Shown one piece after another: positions 47,110 through 55,790 of a stretch of 64,000 bases of DNA. The stretch covers positions 751,302-815,301 of the forward strand of contig NZ_RBIJ01000001.1 in assembly GCF_003633725.1 (NCBI RefSeq), given 5' to 3'. A program made the translations under genes and the position numbers. Every line of letters begins with the position of its first letter. Positions within the stretch are counted from its first letter, which is position 1. The notes under the pieces are model-generated. The model worked only from the letters and a program-made list of their open reading frames with translations, had not been told where the DNA came from and ran no database searches. The stretch comes from Brockia lithotrophica (GTDB lineage: Bacteria > Bacillota > Bacilli > Thermicanales > DSM-22653).

Positions 47110-48353
47110 AGGTGGAACTTTCCGGGGTTTCGGTGAAACTGGGAAACCGAACGGTGCTTAGAGAAGTCTCCCTCTCTGTTCCTTCCGGAGCTTTTTTGGC
47201 CGTACTCGGGCCGTCGGGGAGCGGCAAAACGACGCTCTTACATGCGATTGCAGGTTTTGTCCCTTTGGAGTCAGGAACGATTTCCTTTGACGGACAAATC
47301 GTAAGTCGGGCAGGATACCGGTTGCCTCCCGAAGAGCGGGAAGTCGGGGTCGTCTTCCAATCGTTCGCCCTTTGGCCCCACATGACGGTCGAAGAGCACA
47401 TCACCTTCCCCCTTCTTCAACGGCGTCGCCGCCGCTTCCGAACTGAACTTGAAGGAAAGGGGATCTTCCGCCGTACGATCGGGAAATATCTATCCAACAA
47501 AACCCAATCCAAGCCAAAAGAGGATGCTGCCGTAGAAACGATAGAACACGAAGTAGAGAAGCTCCTCAAACTGACGGAGCTACTGCCTTTCCGCAAACGG
47601 TTCCCCAGCGAACTTTCTGGAGGACAAAAGCAACGGGTAGCGTTTGCCCGCGCTCTGGCTGCGTCGAGAAAGCTCCTCCTCCTGGACGAGCCGTTTTCCC
47701 ACCTCGACGCCCCCCTTCGCGCCACCATGCAATTGGAGTTGGCCAAACTTCACCGGACAACCGGAAGCACTGTAATCTTTGTCACCCACGATCGAGAAGA
47801 AGCCCTGGCGCTTGCGGATCTCATCGCAGTGGTAAAGGACGGGCGTGTAGTGCAAATCGGCCCACCGGATGAGGTCTATTTACAACCGAATTCGCCGTTT
47901 GTCGCCGCCTTTGTCGCCGGTGCAGCCCTCGTCCCCGGAACGTGGCGGGGAAAGTGGTTTACTCCTTTGGGATATGTAGGCGATGAGGTTTGGGACGGAA
48001 CCAGCATCCCCCCTGCGTTTCGCGAAGCTGGGTGCTTTCCGGTGCGACCGGAAGAATGGGTTCTTCGCAAATATCCCCCGGGGATCCCAGTACGAATCGT
48101 GAGGCGCGCGTACGAAGGACGAACTGTCCGTTTGACAGTTGAACTCGCCGCGACAGAAATCAATCCCGACGAAGTGCAATGCAATGAAAGAGAGACAGCC
48201 GACTGGCCATTCCGTAAGACGTCGTTTGATTTATTTGTCTCACCACAAAAGTATCGCGACATATGCACGGACCCTGGACAAATTAGGCATATTATTCTAA
48301 GGAAAAGCGGAACAAATATAGGATCACGAACAAAAAATGATAACAATGTTTAA
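47100..48353 (+). CDS. ABC transporter ATP-binding protein with an insertion before the signature motif
   Basis: 417 aa. Walker A GPSGSGKTT (37-45), Q-loop VFQSFALWPHM (Q87), signature LSGGQKQR (172-179), Walker B LLLLDEPFSHLD, H-loop FVTHDREEA. Between Q87 and LSGGQ lie 85 residues, about 30 more than usual; the extra piece (about 108-145) is Arg/Lys-rich. The C-terminal TOBE-like domain degrades into AT-rich sequence at the end (last 25 residues Lys/Asn-rich), suggesting replacement of the original 3' end. A second, decayed copy of this tail lies beyond the CRISPR array. Confidence 0.85.
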   Translation: MVVKVELSGVSVKLGNRTVLREVSLSVPSGAFLAVLGPSGSGKTTLLHAIAGFVPLESGTISFDGQIVSRAGYRLPPEEREVGVVFQSFALWPHMTVEEHITFPLLQRRRRRFRTELEGKGIFRRTIGKYLSNKTQSKPKEDAAVETIEHEVEKLLKLTELLPFRKRFPSELSGGQKQRVAFARALAASRKLLLLDEPFSHLDAPLRATMQLELAKLHRTTGSTVIFVTHDREEALALADLIAVVKDGRVVQIGPPDEVYLQPNSPFVAAFVAGAALVPGTWRGKWFTPLGYVGDEVWDGTSIPPAFREAGCFPVRPEEWVLRKYPPGIPVRIVRRAYEGRTVRLTVELAATEINPDEVQCNERETADWPFRKTSFDLFVSPQKYRDICTDPGQIRHIILRKSGTNIGSRTKNDNNV

Positions 48354-48461
48354 AATATTCATGCTTTTAATAACTAATAATTAAAATTTTATATCGTTAT
48401 AAACTTTATAATTTAAATTCAAAAAGAAAACATATGTTCCCTATTTATCAAGATAGGTATA
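48354..48461. other. AT-rich spacer between ATPase gene and CRISPR array
   Basis: About 108 bp of strongly AT-rich DNA, in contrast to the GC-rich surroundings; no gene or hairpin with T-run stands out. Confidence 0.6.
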
Positions 48462-48939
48462 AAATTAAAATTGCCGCCTCTTTCGAGGCGGTTAAAACTT
48501 CGATCAGCAGCCCCCTGCGTCCTTCCACGATTTGCTTCAACGTTGCCGCCTCTTTCGAGGCGGTTAAAACGCGCAACACCGGGTTCAAGACGGAAGGAGA
48601 TGTCTTCGCTTCAACGTTGCCGCCTCTTTCGAGGCGGTTAAAACGTGAAGACACGGATACCGCGATCGAACTCGCATTAAAGCTTCAACGTTGCCGCCTC
48701 TTTCGAGGCGGTTAAAACTCCCTCATGACCTATCTGCATCGCCTGCAGCATGTAGCTTCAACGTTGCCGCCTCTTTCGAGGCGGTTAAAACTTTGATGGA
48801 ACAGGCGAGATAGGACTGGCTTATCTTCTGCTTCAACGTTGCCGCCTCTTTCGAGGCGGTTAAAACGCGCTCTGTTCCTCATCCTCACGTTTCTTCTCAC
48901 TGGCTTCAACGTTGCCGCCTCTTTCGAGGCGGTTAAAAC
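48462..48939 (-). CRISPR. CRISPR array, seven 37-nt repeats and six spacers, read on the minus strand
   Basis: Repeats at 48462-48498, 48534-48570, 48608-48644, 48682-48718, 48755-48791, 48830-48866 and 48903-48939; spacers of 35, 37, 37, 36, 38 and 36 nt. On the minus strand the repeat runs GTTTTAACCGCCTC-GAAA-GAGGCGG and ends AACGTTGAAGC: a 7-bp stem with GAAA loop and a 3' GTTGAAGC that would form the crRNA 5' handle. The unit at 48462 has lost the last 12 nt of the consensus, the usual mark of the leader-distal end, so the leader is on the right and transcription is leftward. No cas gene adjoins the array. Confidence 0.97.
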
Positions 48940-49030
48940 TCCGGCCGCTGCAAGCCCTTGTCCCTTCGGGCTTTGCGGCCCCTATTCCGCGAACCTCTTT
49001 TTGAGGGGCCAAAAAAAGAGCGATCGGACG
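48940..49030 (-). promoter_or_regulatory. probable CRISPR leader
   Basis: Sequence next to the intact terminal repeat, on the side opposite the degenerate one. It contains CCTC-TTTTT-GAGG (48994-49006), GGCCCC/GGGGCC arms around it, and an A7 run at 49011-49017. No spacer-repeat unit continues. Role inferred from position only. Confidence 0.5.
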
Positions 49031-49189
49031 GCAAAAATCCCGGAAAAGCCTTGTGCCGCTTGCGCCGCGAACCCCCCACCCCTGGCGTCACCACTGCCGA
49101 TTCGCGATGTTTGAATATTCCGGACAATGGGCATCACCAGACAGACAAATGATGGGAGCTCGTCATATGGGGGATCTGATCGATGTGCT

Positions 49190-49402
49190 TTTATTGTGGC
49201 AAGAAATACCGGACAAAGTCAAGTCGCGACGGCCTCAGGTGAGGTAGGTCACATAGATCGGTTGGCCGTCAAACTCGCCTCGACGGAAATCGACTCTGAG
49301 ATCCGCGGTAGGAAGCGCAGGGAAACAATTGACCCTCTGCCCGAAAAAACGGATATGCTTTTTACATATTATCAAATATTTTGCAAAATACAAAAACTGT
49401 AA
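49190..49402 (+). pseudogene. decayed fragment of an ABC ATPase C-terminal tail
   Basis: Translated, 49258-49360 gives DRLAVKLASTEIDSE and then RRETIDPLPEKTDML. It aligns without gaps to the end of the ATPase at 47100-48353 (RLTVELAATEINPDE, ERETADWPFRKTSFDL): RL-V-LA-TEI and RET-D---KT are shared. No start, Walker motifs or ribosome site accompany it, so it is a remnant of a duplicated or related gene. It sits on the far side of the CRISPR array. Confidence 0.7.
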
Positions 49403-49478
49403 GATCGGACTGGATTTGTTGACATAAAAGTTATTTTATTTATCAAATAACAAAAATTTAAAAAAACTTCTGTTTTTC

Positions 49479-49679
49479 TCATTCTTCATATGTGGAATTA
49501 CTTACAAAACCCTGGCTACCTATAGAATACCCGAGTTTATATCCAGCATAATAATAAATATCAAAGACAGATCTTCCTAATCCAGATCCTAAAGCTAATA
49601 TCAGTAAAATAACAACAAGAATCTTAGCTACTTGCACAAAATTTCTCATCCATCTCTTAAAAATATCAGTTATTTTCAT
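49479..49679 (-). CDS. small AT-rich membrane protein, unknown
   Basis: 66 aa. One clear membrane helix (VAKILVVILLILALGSGLG) after a basic amphipathic start (MKITDIFKRWMRNFVQ), then a Tyr-rich segment DIYYYAGYKLGYSIGSQGF. An excellent AGGAGGG lies 8 nt before the ATG, and TTGACA occurs about 95 bp upstream on the same strand (49775-49770). Base composition is far more AT-rich than any backbone gene here, which points to recent transfer. I do not recognise the family. Confidence 0.6.
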   Translation of the reverse strand: MKITDIFKRWMRNFVQVAKILVVILLILALGSGLGRSVFDIYYYAGYKLGYSIGSQGFVSNSTYEE

Positions 49680-49914
49680 AAATATTTCCCTCCTGCTTCT
49701 TTTTACAGCCTTCTAAATCTTCCCGTGATATCGCTTATCATGGTTCACATCAAGCGTACCTTGCGGTCGCTCCCCCTGTCAATACTCTATGGTTCTTTCC
49801 GCATGCACCATCCAACCCCTTCCGAAGCGATGAAAACCCCGACCGAACACGTACAACTCATGGAACTACGGAGGATCGGCTTGAAAGGCTCCCTTAGAGC
49901 TTCGGGTTTGTCGC

Positions 49915-50592
49915 TTACGGAGCAGGCGTAAAGTACGAGTAGAGATAGAGGAGACCTACGTCGGCGGCCGCACGTGTAGGCGCAAAGGAAGCGAGGCGGT
50001 ACCCCAATTTTCCTCCGTCGGCGCCTTTGGGCTGCGAAGAGGCAGTCGGGCGGAGGAGGAGTTCGCTGGCGTAGACGGTTCCGTGGGACGCTTCGACGGC
50101 ATACCAGAGCCGCACACCCTCGTACTCCGGGTCGCGATACGTCTGTAGGGAAACGCCGAAGGGGGCTCCTTCGCGGGTGAGTCCCTGTTCCGCCCAACGG
50201 CGTAGGTCCTCTACGCGCAAAACCTGTACGAGGAGCCGGTGTCCTCCGGGCCCTTCCGCGGCGACGGTGGCAAGAACTTCGCCCTCCCCGGTCTCGGCGT
50301 GTACGCGAAATGTGCGGGGAAGCTGCACGCGGCCGAATCCACCCGGGAGTTCCACATGCCGCCGGTTGGCAAAGGAAGTGCGGTAAAGGCTTTCGTCCGA
50401 AGATCCCCCATCCTCCGCCGCAGATCCTGAACCGGAGGTCGGCGCGGAGGACGGGGGGTGCGCGTTTTTCCCGAAAACCGCAGAAAACCGTTCCGCACCC
50501 CACGGTCCGGCAAACAGCCAACCTCCGTAGAGCGCGAGAAGCGCGAGCAAGCCGAACACAAAGCCCATGCGCTTGAGACGTTCGCGCAGCAT
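49915..50592 (-). CDS. membrane-anchored hypothetical protein downstream of obg
   Basis: 225 aa. N-terminal signal anchor (FVFGLLALLALYGGWLFAG, residues 11-29), a Ser/Gly/Pro linker (about 45-65), and an extracytoplasmic alpha/beta domain (residues 75-225) with VELPGGFGRVQLPRTFRV. Not assigned to a family. It follows obg by 67 bp in the same direction and may share its transcript. Confidence 0.65.
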   Translation of the reverse strand: MLRERLKRMGFVFGLLALLALYGGWLFAGPWGAERFSAVFGKNAHPPSSAPTSGSGSAAEDGGSSDESLYRTSFANRRHVELPGGFGRVQLPRTFRVHAETGEGEVLATVAAEGPGGHRLLVQVLRVEDLRRWAEQGLTREGAPFGVSLQTYRDPEYEGVRLWYAVEASHGTVYASELLLRPTASSQPKGADGGKLGYRLASFAPTRAAADVGLLYLYSYFTPAP

Positions 50593-50658
50593 CGCCCCTT
50601 CCCCCTCTTCCCCATGCGTATGAGGACGAGGGGGAGGGAAGACCGGGGAAAGGGCCGC

Positions 50659-52053
<1,395 letters not shown>

Positions 52054-52647
52054 TCACCTCTTCGACCGTTCCCGCGTACCCCAGACAAACCGGAACGCAC
52101 ACCCTCCGGAGGTAGTGTGGGTAACGACGACGCGCTGCGGTCGCCCGGGATGCGACTTTAAGAGGGACTTCCCTTCCGCCTCCAGAATCTCCCGTGCCCT
52201 GTGTCCGACTTCGTCCGCGGTGCCCCGCAGGCGAAAGACGACGGTCAACGTGCGGGGACGGGACGCAGACACGCGGAAGGACACTTCGAGGTCCCCCTCC
52301 GTTTCCCATGCGGCTATCGCTCGTTCCAAAACGCGCAGCCATTTGCGAAAAAACGCCACCCGTTTGGGGCTCCAAGCCGAACGGAGGTCCTCTCCTCCCA
52401 ACTCGTAGTGCACGCGGATCCCGAGAAGGCGGGATTCCCACTCCAGGAGGAGGAAAAACATCCGATCGCCCAGAGAATCTTGGAGGCGCTTTTCTTGCTC
52501 GATGCGGTGGACCAACTTCTCCACCTGCCGGCGCAAACCTTCGCGATCGTCGAGGGCGAGGTAGCCGTAGAGAAGCTGGAGTTCGTTGGCGAAGGCGTGG
52601 CGACGCAGGCGCAGAAATTCGCCCACACGCGCGTGAGGATCTCTCAC
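52054..52647 (-). CDS. spo0B: Spo0B-like sporulation phosphotransferase
   Basis: 197 aa. The segment RLRRHAFANELQLLYGYLAL holds the phosphorylatable His (H17 from the chosen start) in a Spo0B-type helical hairpin; the rest is an ATPase-like domain lacking nucleotide motifs (VVFRLRG, GGCAFRFVW). In B. subtilis Spo0B relays phosphate from Spo0F to Spo0A, and spo0B lies between rpmA and obg, as here. GTG 52647 is chosen because AAGGGGGAG is 6 nt before it; a longer frame would cross the rpmA terminator. Confidence 0.85.
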   Translation of the reverse strand: MRDPHARVGEFLRLRRHAFANELQLLYGYLALDDREGLRRQVEKLVHRIEQEKRLQDSLGDRMFFLLLEWESRLLGIRVHYELGGEDLRSAWSPKRVAFFRKWLRVLERAIAAWETEGDLEVSFRVSASRPRTLTVVFRLRGTADEVGHRAREILEAEGKSLLKSHPGRPQRVVVTHTTSGGCAFRFVWGTRERSKR

Positions 52648-52670
52648 CGGGCCGCTCCCCCTTCCACGCG

Positions 52671-52699
52671 AAAAAAGCCCCGACGCGACCCGCGTCGGG
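52671..52699 (-). terminator. intrinsic terminator after rpmA, just before spo0B
   Basis: 9-bp stem CCCGACGCG/CGCGTCGGG (52679-52687 with 52691-52699), loop ACC, then TTTTTT on the minus strand (52676-52671). The spo0B ribosome site lies about 10 nt beyond the T-run. Confidence 0.85.
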
Positions 52700-52723
52700 A
52701 CCTTCCGCAATCCTCGAAACCGA

Positions 52724-53041
52724 TTACTCCGCCGCCTCGACCGCCTCGAGGTCCTCGGCGGTGACCGGGTACACGCTCACGCGCTTCTTGTCCTTACCGA
52801 AGCGCTCGTAGCGAACCACGCCGTCGATGCGGGCGTACAGGGTGTCGTCCTTGCCGATCCCTACGCCAGGCCCCGGGTAAATCCGAGTGCCCCGCTGGCG
52901 GACGAGGATGTTCCCCGCTAGGACGAACTGGCCGTCGTGGCGCTTCACGCCGAGGCGCTTCCCGACGCTGTCGCGGCCGTTCTTCGTGCTTCCTCCGGCC
53001 TTCTTCTGGGCGAAAAACTGGAGATCCATGGGGTAACGCAT
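52724..53041 (-). CDS. rpmA: 50S ribosomal protein L27 with Firmicutes N-terminal extension
   Basis: 105 aa. After MRYPM comes [20 protein letters not shown]; the LQFF/A site is the Firmicutes pro-sequence removed by the protease Prp so that the mature N-terminus can reach the peptidyl-transferase centre. The L27 core RRHDGQ-like [19 protein letters not shown] follows. Encoded 125 bp after prp in the rplU-prp-rpmA order. Confidence 0.97.
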   Translation of the reverse strand: MRYPMDLQFFAQKKAGGSTKNGRDSVGKRLGVKRHDGQFVLAGNILVRQRGTRIYPGPGVGIGKDDTLYARIDGVVRYERFGKDKKRVSVYPVTAEDLEAVEAAE

Positions 53042-53165
53042 GGCCTTTCCCCCTCCTCACTGGAATCGCAAAGCCGCAAGAGCCCTTAGCAAACCCTGGG
53101 GAGACCCCGAGAAAAGCAAATGCCGACGAACGTGTGCACGGCCTCGAAAGGGTCCGATCCCGATC

Positions 53166-53519
53166 CTAGGGTCTGGCAAGGGCGCGGGGATCGTCGGGGT
53201 CTTCGATGCGGAGGTACTCTGGGTAGCTCTCTTCGAGCGCCTTAAGGGCGACGAGCATGCCTTCCAGGATGAGGGCCGCACGCTCTTCCACTTCCGTCGG
53301 AAGATCCCGCGGAAGGCGGAATACGATGTAGCCCCCTTGCCCGATCTCCGAAACGGCGTCTACGTCCAGAAGCGAGACGAGGGCGTTGGCCGCGCCGAGG
53401 GTGATCGCCGAAATCCCCGCACAGACAATGTCCATGCCCTTTTCCTTGTAGCCCGCGTGCCCGCTCACCTCGACTTCGACGAGACGGCCGTCCTCGCGCT
53501 GTGCCCGCACCCGTACCAT
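53166..53519 (-). CDS. prp: ribosomal-processing cysteine protease Prp
   Basis: 117 aa. Catalytic His and Cys are in SGHAGYKEKGMDIVCAGISA (H21 and C33). It cleaves the L27 extension, and lies between rplU and rpmA as in Firmicutes. Start taken at ATG 53519, which gives the normal family length; the ribosome site is weak, and a GTG 14 codons upstream is possible. Confidence 0.92.
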   Translation of the reverse strand: MVRVRAQREDGRLVEVEVSGHAGYKEKGMDIVCAGISAITLGAANALVSLLDVDAVSEIGQGGYIVFRLPRDLPTEVEERAALILEGMLVALKALEESYPEYLRIEDPDDPRALARP

Positions 53520-53577
53520 CCCGCACCGACGCTCCCCATCGCGTCCTCCGATCTTCCCCACCTTCCGACGTACGTCT

Positions 53578-53889
53578 TCAGCGCTCGATGGCTGTGATCA
53601 TGAGGCGCGTAAACGGTTGGCGGTGGCCCTGCTTTTTGCGGTAGTTCTTCTTGGGCTTGTACTTGAAGACGACGATCTTTTTCCCCCGGCCGTGCTTTAC
53701 GATTTGGGCGCGCACCCGCGCTCCCGGTACGTAGGGCGTACCCACAACCACGCCCGAGTCGTCCGCAACGAGAAGGACGCGGTCGAGAACGACTTCCGCA
53801 CCTTCTTCACCTGGGAGCTTTTCCACGTCAACCCACTTCCCGGGCTCCACGCGAACCTGTTTGCCCCCGGTCTCCACGATCGCGTACAC
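53578..53889 (-). CDS. rplU: 50S ribosomal protein L21
   Basis: 103 aa. [16 protein letters not shown] at the N-terminus and [19 protein letters not shown] at the C-terminus are diagnostic of L21. GTG start 53889 with GGGGGGT 6 nt upstream; a longer ATG-started form does not fit the family. First gene of rplU-prp-rpmA, preceded by a structured leader and strong promoter. Confidence 0.96.
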   Translation of the reverse strand: MYAIVETGGKQVRVEPGKWVDVEKLPGEEGAEVVLDRVLLVADDSGVVVGTPYVPGARVRAQIVKHGRGKKIVVFKYKPKKNYRKKQGHRQPFTRLMITAIER

Positions 53890-54045
53890 GGAACTACCCC
53901 CCATATACGGGACTCGCCGCCGCAAGGTGGGCCGCCCCGAAACCCATCTCGTGTGGATACCGCGCACTCGAGACTTCGGGGTTTCGGACGTCCGCTTATC
54001 CCGTCAGAGCAATCCTCCGGAGACCTGCGGCGAGCGGTATTTGAC
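53890..54045 (-). promoter_or_regulatory. rplU mRNA leader, probable L21 leader element
   Basis: About 155 nt between the promoter and rplU, with a perfect 9-bp helix CCGAAACCC/GGGTTTCGG and inner CTCG/CGAG pairing. Firmicutes rplU leaders are known to carry a conserved structure thought to mediate ribosomal protein autoregulation. Assignment by position and fold only. Confidence 0.5.
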
Positions 54046-54052
54046 TCAAGTT

Positions 54053-54081
54053 ATTATACCGAGGTTTCCCCGAGAGGGCAA
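54053..54081 (-). promoter_or_regulatory. sigma-A promoter of rplU-prp-rpmA
   Basis: Minus-strand -35 TTGCCC (54081-54076), 17 bp, perfect -10 TATAAT (54058-54053). Confidence 0.75.
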
Positions 54082-54486
54082 GGAGGTTTTTCACCCATCC
54101 GTCTTCGCCGATAAGAGGTTCGCGGGGATCCTGAGGGCGATCCAGAGCATGCCGAAGGAGAGGAAAGTCCTGAAGGCTAGAGCAAAAAATCCCAGGCAAA
54201 ACGAGGCGCCTCGGAAACCTTACGTAGTACGTCTTCTAAAATAGGAGGTACAGCAAACAGGGAATCTTTCGCGATGTTCAAGATTCTGTTACAAACGCGG
54301 CGCGCAGACGGGTTATGGGCAAGTGCTACATTCATTTTCACCGAAATTTCATTGACAATGAGACTCTTTATCGTCGAGAATGAAAGCACCGCGGGAACCT
54401 CGTCGTCCGAGGGGCCCACACCGCTCCTCCGGTTGGGAGACATCATACCCCGCAGGTATGCAAGAACTATCGAAGGAGGGAGAGCC
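54082..54486. other. 405-bp divergent intergenic region with a possible gene remnant
   Basis: Between rplU and the third ABC binding protein. A minus frame ending at 54177 reads EISVKMNVALAHNPSARRV, then ILNIAKDSLFAVPPILEDVL; it looks protein-like but has no start or ribosome site, so it may be a fossil. A possible plus promoter TTGACA (54352-54357), 18 bp, GAGAAT (54376-54381) could serve the transporter. No riboswitch recognised. Confidence 0.4.
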
Positions 54487-55599
54487 GTGCGAACGACAAA
54501 ACGCGCTTGGCGCGCCCTGGGGGTCTTGCTCCTCGCCGTCCTCCTGGCGTTGCCGCTCGCCGCGTGCGGAAAGAAGGCAGAAGCCCCGGAAAAGAGCGAG
54601 CCGGCAACCGGAGAAAAGTCGCCGGCGGCAAACGCGCCGGCTTCGGGAACCGCGAAGAAAGAACCCGTCACGCTCACCGTGGTCACGCCGCCCGACCCGA
54701 ACTCGATCCCGCTTCTCCTTCTCTACGCGAAGCAGGACGAGTGGCTCAAAGGCGACGTTCCCGTGAAGCTCCAGGTCAAGCTCGCCCCCGGCGGCGACCC
54801 GAGTGCGATGAAGGCGCTCATCCAAAACCGCGACGCGGACTTCGCCCTCTTCAACTCCCTCGGTGGGCGCAAGATGTACGAAGAAGGGCAGAAGCACATC
54901 CGCCTTGTAGGAACGCACGTTTGGCGCGGCGTCTACATCCTCACCCCGCAAGACGTCAAGGACTGGAAGGAGCTAAACGGCGCCAATGGGATCGCCGTGC
55001 CCGGCGTGCAAACGCCTCCCCACATCTTGGCGCAGAAGGCGCTCAAAAAGCAAGGGGCGGAAGTTAACTTCGCACCCATGGGACCCGGGGAAGCCCTGTG
55101 GACGACCTTGAGCGAAAACCAACAGGGAATCAAGGTGGTCGCCGCTCCGGAGCCCCTCGTGAGCATGATCCTCATGCGCCAGGAAAAGGACAACTGGAAG
55201 ACGAAGTACAAGGTCTTCGCCGATCCGGTAGAGGTGCTCAACCCCGAAGGCAAGATCTTCCCCCTCGGCGCCGTTTGGCTTGTAAACGACAAACTCTTGG
55301 ATACTCCTGAGGGTGTCAAGGCGGGCAAAGCCTTCGTCGAGGGCTTCAAAAAGGCCATCGCCTACGCCAACGACCCGGCCAACCGGCAGGAGGCCGTCCA
55401 GCTCTTGCCGAAGTACTGGAAGGAAGTGTTCAACCAGGAGGCGCCGCCCAAGCTCTTCGAGATGATGCTCAGCTCCGGCCGTCTCGGCCTCGACTTCAAG
55501 GGCGGTCCGGAGGCCAAGGACACGGTCTTCTCCCTGTGGAAAAACGTGATGGGGGTCGAGGGCGACCCGGGGATCATCTGCACGAAACTCTACCAGTAA
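54487..55599 (+). CDS. ABC transporter substrate-binding lipoprotein, third system
   Basis: 370 aa. Lipobox LPLAAC followed by a Lys/Glu/Pro/Ala linker (to about residue 58), then an SsuA/TauA-like two-lobe fold: VTPPDPNSIPLLLLYAKQ, GGDPSAMKALIQNRDADFAL, GIAVPGVQTPPHILAQKAL, GEALWTTLSENQQGIKVVAA. Ligand unknown. GTG start with AAGGAGGG 6 nt upstream. A strong hairpin separates it from the permease gene, which would favour higher binding-protein levels. Confidence 0.85.
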   Translation: MRTTKRAWRALGVLLLAVLLALPLAACGKKAEAPEKSEPATGEKSPAANAPASGTAKKEPVTLTVVTPPDPNSIPLLLLYAKQDEWLKGDVPVKLQVKLAPGGDPSAMKALIQNRDADFALFNSLGGRKMYEEGQKHIRLVGTHVWRGVYILTPQDVKDWKELNGANGIAVPGVQTPPHILAQKALKKQGAEVNFAPMGPGEALWTTLSENQQGIKVVAAPEPLVSMILMRQEKDNWKTKYKVFADPVEVLNPEGKIFPLGAVWLVNDKLLDTPEGVKAGKAFVEGFKKAIAYANDPANRQEAVQLLPKYWKEVFNQEAPPKLFEMMLSSGRLGLDFKGGPEAKDTVFSLWKNVMGVEGDPGIICTKLYQ

Positions 55600-55695
55600 A
55601 GGGCAAAGGGGACGGTCGATTTCGCGATCCGTCGTTCCGCCTCAAGCGCCCCCGACGAAAACCTCCCTTTCCTTTGCAAAGGCGCCCTTCTGCCA

Positions 55696-55723
55696 GGAGC
55701 CTCGGCTTCGGCCGGGCTCCTTT
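55696..55723 (+). terminator. hairpin between binding protein and permease genes (attenuator)
   Basis: GGAGCC(T)CGGC-TTCG-GCCGGGCTCC, ten pairs with one bulge, then only TTT. Probably a partial terminator or mRNA stabiliser that lowers permease expression relative to the binding protein. Confidence 0.6.
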
Positions 55724-55790
55724 GGCGTCTTCACGGGCTCCCGCTCCCGGAGGAAAAGGGGAGAACTACCGGAAGAGAGGATGAACCCCG

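Noticed and set aside
48990-49020. Intrinsic terminator in the CRISPR leader
   Set aside because: The hairpin CCTC-TTTTT-GAGG is followed by A-runs on the plus strand and not by T-runs on the minus strand downstream side.
48354-49790. Transposon or insertion sequence in the AT-rich region
   Set aside because: No transposase motifs, terminal inverted repeats or target duplications could be seen.
54350-54460. Riboswitch before the third ABC transporter
   Set aside because: Short complementary arms exist but no TPP, cobalamin, SAM, molybdenum or guanidine core sequence is recognisable.
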